From Macropodus opercularis (taxonomy: Eukaryota; Chordata; Actinopteri; Anabantiformes; Osphronemidae), in assembly GCA_030770545.1 (NCBI GenBank), contig CM061097.1, positions 17,998,501-18,062,500 of the forward strand: a stretch of 64,000 bases of DNA. The letters run 5' to 3'. Of this stretch, positions 59,696 to 64,000 are shown piece after piece. The notes below the pieces were generated by a model. It was not told the DNA's origin and searched no databases. It saw nothing but the letters and a program-made list of their open reading frames with translations. Made by a program: the position numbers and the translations under genes. Numbering within the stretch: the stretch's first letter is position 1; every line of letters starts with the position of its first letter.

Positions 59696-62600
59696 ATGGG
59701 ATGGTCGCACGGTCCCTCTGTATTTGGGGGGTGGTATCTGCAGGGGCTGGCGCTTGGGGCTGGGGGGACAACCAGTTGGTGGGTCGGCACGTGGCTAGCT
59801 CTGGGGGCAGACCTCCCTGCTGGTGGAGGGGGGTCTGGGTGCCCAGTGTCTGTGGGGTTCCCTGGTGGGGGCCTGCCTTCTCCTGGGGGGTGCTCCTTTT
59901 CCTGAGGCGTCTTTGTGGGGGCGGGGTGTTGCCGACCTTTGTGGTCCGGCTCCTTTGGGTGCTGCGGGGGCGATAGCAATGGAGCATGATGGGATCTGTG
60001 GGGAGGTTTGTCTGGGCTCTGGTTCCCTTTGGCCCCTGGGCTGGGTTCGGACCCCCCTACACAGCTACACAGTGTGTGTGTATCTAGGGGGGTGCGGGTG
60101 TGTGAGTTGGTGGATATATGCAGATGCATATGGGCCTGGATGTGTGTTATGTAAGAAATTGCGTGTTTGAGTGAATGACCTTACGGGGCGAGCATGAGTA
60201 TGCGTGAGGGAGAGGATACGCATGTGAGACAGAGGAGGTGGGGAGGCCCTGACTGCGCTATCTGTGATGCTCCGGGCAGCGCAACCGTGGCCCTCGGGTC
60301 AGGTCTGTCTGTCCCCGTCTGGGGGGACTGGGGCCGGTGAGATAGGATGCTGAGCTAGTCTGGGACCTGGCTCTGCTGACCTTGATGCCTTATGCCCCAG
60401 CTACATTTTACACCCATTCACCTAGGTTTATGAGGGGCCTTCTCCATACGGGGGGACTGGCTCTCTAATAGCGGCCTCAACCACCGTCCCTCCCGGAACG
60501 GAATGCCCCTCAGTTTTTAACTACATTGCACACAACACCGAACAAGGCTTTGGAGACTGGTAGTCTTCCAATGTCCTTTATACACATACACATACATTTA
60601 GGGCCTGAGGGGGTGGTCTCCTACTGGGGTCCGAGAGAAGGGGCCAGGTGTGACCTCAGTTGTCGGCCCCGGCAAGGACGACCACCACCCTGTTCTAATT
60701 GCAAAGTAGACACTTAGGGACGGGGGACACCCTCTGGGAGACACATCCGTCAGCCAGCGGTTGTGCTCCTGGACACCTCCCCCACTGTCACGGTTCGGTA
60801 TACACGCTCAGGGGAGTGTGTGACTTGATAAGGATCAGGCAAAACCAAGTACCAAGATTTAGGTGAATTTATTGGTAAACAAAGGGTTTAAGTGTAATCG
60901 ACCGGTCGTCAATCTTTCTATGGGGATGACATCAGGAATCTTGTGGTCGATGAGGGAGGAGTCGGAGAAGAGGCTGTGGGGGTCTCGGGTGGAGGAAACG
61001 GCGAATCAGAGTGGCTGAAAGCTGAAGAGGTGGAAAGTGGGGGGTGTAACCAGGAGGACGGAAGCGGTTGTTGTGATAGTGGTCTGGAGTGAGCTGGGGC
61101 GATGGTTGGTTCGGGAGCCGCTGGTGGGTACTGATCCACAGGGTAGCTGATGGTGGGTGACGGTCTGGGGTTTTCCCACAGCGCGATAACTGACGGAGTC
61201 AGTGGATTCGCTCCAGGCGACACAAGACAAGACAAGGGCAAAAGACAGGGACAGTTGACGTTGAAGGTTCGACGAGAATATGCCTGAGAGCAGAGCTTAA
61301 GAAGGTGGTTAGAGGAAGCAGACACAGGTGGCGGCAATTTGCAATCATGAACAAGCTGACCAGGGTGTGGTAAGAGCATCCTGTGGAGTTCTTCAAAACA
61401 GGTCGGAAGCGGAAGTGAAGTTGCAGATCATGACACCCACTTTTAATGCATCTTAGCCCCACACTCCCAAACCAAGCTGGCTGGCAGGGTAATGGGGTCC
61501 TGTCTTCCTGCTCCCTGCTCCTCTTCAGGTGGGGGCGGGAGAGGTGGCTCTAGAGGTGCCACGGGACCACGCAGGTACCGGGCCGGAGACCGACTCTCCT
61601 CATGAATGGGTACCCGTGTATGGTGTGAGTGTGTATAGTATCACGTATGGATGGGTAGGTTTTGGGGGAATGTATGTAGCAGTATGTGTATGGGTGTATG
61701 TATGTTAGTGGTGCGGCTGATGTTTGAGGGGCCTGATCCTGGCTCAGGCTGCAGGATCCTGCTGCCTGGGCAGCCTCTTCTGCTGACTCCCTCCAATGCC
61801 TGCCTAGTGCTTCAAGCCCATCGTGGCGCTGGGGGTTATTTCTGCCCGTTGGGGGGCTCTGCTCCGTCCCTGCGGGGGAGGCAAACTGGGGGCGGGTCCC
61901 CCTCGGGGCTCCGGGGGCCCTTGCCTATGGGTTCCTTGCAGGCCGGGTTCTGCTCTCTGGGACTGACCCTCCCGGTGGTGGTGGTGGGGTCTGCTTCTGT
62001 TCTTCCCAGGGTGGGCTGGCACTGGCTCATCGGTGGCTGGGCCTGACTCCTGGTGCTGTTCCTGTCTGGGGGGCGGGTGTGGACGCCACGGTTTACGGCA
62101 TCTGCCCTGCCGGGCCTGAGGGGTGTGTGGCGCAGTGGTTACTGGGTCCTTTCTTGCCACTTGTTGGAGCAGTAGGGACACACTCACCACCTTCCCCCAT
62201 CACCCTGGTTTCTACCAGTGGCACTGTGCACCAATGCCTGTATCACCACAGCGGTGAATGATGTTGTTTCGCTGCTTCGGGATAATGGGACAACGTATAT
62301 GAGCAACAATGTGCATGCGTGTTGTGTTATGATATATCTTCTTCTTATTACTTTCAATAATAATGTTATCATGGTGTTGGTATTTCTGTACATGTACCTA
62401 TAGCCGTTGTATGGTTATTATCATTATTGCTGTTGTTGTTATTGTAGTTGTTGCTGCTTGTCATGGAATTATCATTATTATCATACCTACCAGGACTGTT
62501 ATTAATCAATTTCATCGCTACTACTTATTTAAATACTCTTAATCAATGTTATACTCTGTTGGTTGTACTATGTATTTCGTTCTCTGTGTTTCTTCTTCTC

Positions 62601-62789
62601 CCCCCAACCCCCACCCACCCCCTTTCACCCACAGATCTTCAAAGAGGGGTTCATAGTTTATGTATCCCTTTTGAAAAAGCAAAACTGCCCATCACAATAC
62701 AGCATCCAGCAGATACATGATGGATGCTAAACTGCTGGACAGGACAAAAAAAAAACAACGCTTGCTATGCACTGACTTAGAAACTTAAA
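59696..62789. mobile_element. GC-rich insertion (unit 3)
   Basis: Copy of 15191-18284 with the same nested solo LTR and A-rich end. Confidence 0.45.
60786..61435 (-). mobile_element. Solo LTR of a Gypsy-type retrotransposon (unit 3)
   Basis: Same 650-bp element and CCCAC target duplication (60781-60785 and 61436-61440) as at 16281-16930. It was copied along with the unit, not inserted independently. Confidence 0.8.
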
Positions 62790-64000
62790 AGTAGTTTGTC
62801 TTCATTTGTGTCACTTTGTGGTAAACCGAGCTTGTATTTAGTTTTATTTGAGTTGATTTTATGTTTTAGATTATTCATACATGTAGGGATGTCCCATCTG
62901 AATAAAATGGGCGTATGACTGATATAATAACATCATAAGCTCAGTGTCCCGTGTGCATTGCTGATAAGCACACTACAGGGTACGTTGCTCTGAACCAATG
63001 TGTCATACAAACTACCTGGCTGAAGAGAGTCTCCCAAAGTTAGAGTATGTGTGATAAGGTCCAACCATACGATGAGATGGGAAGATCAGTGTGAGTGAAA
63101 ACCCCTGTGTGAATGATAAGCCCATTGAAAGTTTAAGCACCGGCCCAAGTGAATCTACACAACCACAGGGAACAAAATGGGGAAGTTAGAAGCTTTACCA
63201 GGTTGGTCTGTTGGCCACATGGAACATGCGTTTAGACAGCAGGTAGCATGCGAGGGGTGGCTAAACCATTGTGTTACAATATATAAGAAGCTCTGGTGTT
63301 AACATCCATCAGAAGACAGTGGTTCGCTGTAGGATGTCTTCCTCATGCCAGCACGTACTAAACATTGAGCTGGTTCATTACACCAACATGCTCCTCTAGT
63401 TTTCTCAGTATGTTCCAGCATTTGAAGAAGGTTTTTCCACGACATCTTGGTGTAAGAAGCTGGAAGGACAGTCTGCCGACTGACGCCTGAGTCCAGACTG
63501 AGGGTTACAGCCGACACAAGGGAAAGGTTCCTCTAAACAGAAAAAAGAGGACTGGATTCCCGCTTGATGTTCGGGACAGGAGGCGGACAGCGGATGCTCC
63601 GTTCACAGTGAGTACAGTGTTATGAACCATCTCGTATATCACATAAAAACTGCATTTACATCACAGTATTTTATGATGAACCTCTGAACCTATAACACTA
63701 ACTCATTGTTGAGGCGAGAGCCAACAAGTCTCCTCTCTGTGATGCTCAGGCTACTGATCATTAGTTAACAGGTTTTAGACTGAAAGTGCAGCTGTATGGA
63801 ATAGATGCTTGATTTGATTTGTATTGGTTTTATTCTTCAGTATAAAAGTGGGACGGACAGTCTGCTGATCGGCGCCTGAGTCCAGACTGATGGTTACAGG
63901 GAAAAGTTCCACCTGCTCCACAGAAACAGGACTGGATTCCCGCCTGACATCTGGGACAGGAGGCAGACAGCGGACGCTCCATTCAGAGTGAGTCCAGTGA
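62790..64000 (+). repeat. Tandem LTR-leader array 3, right part (cut by the window end)
   Basis: Array resumes as at 18285. Last A leader at 63841-63987; the window ends 13 bases after it. Confidence 0.88.
62890..63607 (+). mobile_element. LTR and leader, array 3 monomer 5, damaged PBS
   Basis: LTR 62890-63444 with the same 15-bp and 7-bp gaps and the same mutated PBS as 18385-19102. Donor after 63607. Confidence 0.7.

Larger units (their letters stand above)
44518..64000. repeat. Higher-order tandem duplication, copy b (cut by the window end)
   Basis: Begins directly after the unit 2-like segment 40101-44517 and reproduces 1-19495. Because the right edge is the window end, the true length of the repeat and the number of further copies are unknown. 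Confidence 0.95.

Overview
The window looks like ray-finned (teleost) fish DNA and is almost entirely repetitive. The basis is a tRNA-derived SINE and a LINE 3' tail of types common in fish, endogenous retroviruses (ERVs) of class I (gamma/epsilon-like) organisation, retroviral and genic splice signals, and no bacterial-style gene packing. I recognise no intact host protein gene. All long coding signals are decayed ERV gag and pol.

The dominant structure is a large tandem duplication. Bases 1-19495 recur at 44518-64000 with essentially no difference except a 12-bp gap inside a SINE, so the locus repeats with a period of about 44.5 kb. Each period holds two diverged half-units. In this window these are unit 1 (1 to ~20.7 kb, left end cut off), unit 2 (~20.7-40.1 kb) and unit 3 (~40.1-64 kb, right end cut off). 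The plan of a unit, left to right, is: LINE tail; a plus-strand ERV pol relic; a minus-strand ERV pol then gag; a 39-bp minisatellite or its single-copy ancestor; a 4-5 kb noncoding body; a CpG-rich divergent promoter with a CRE, a YY1-like site and outward-facing splice donors; a CTCF-like site; and a tandem array of ~1.6-kb monomers.

Each array monomer carries an LTR of ~570 bp, a primer binding site matching tRNA-Leu, and a leader with a splice donor, with no gag-pol-env behind it. A second, paralogous leader copy in each monomer has lost the primer site and has a splice acceptor instead. In units 1 and 3 the array is interrupted by a ~3.7-kb GC-rich insertion that itself holds a Gypsy-type solo LTR flanked by a CCCAC target duplication.

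Functionally, the array LTRs point rightwards into the minus-strand gag-pol of the next unit. Transcripts that escaped the LTR poly(A) signals would be antisense to that ERV, an architecture resembling a piRNA source locus or antisense trap (inference). The most unusual coding feature is a domain between protease and reverse transcriptase with two H-x-[ST]-x motifs about 60 residues apart. It appears in both the plus- and the minus-strand ERV lineages and resembles the signature of 2H phosphoesterases. It is kept in unit 2 and cleanly deleted from units 1 and 3.
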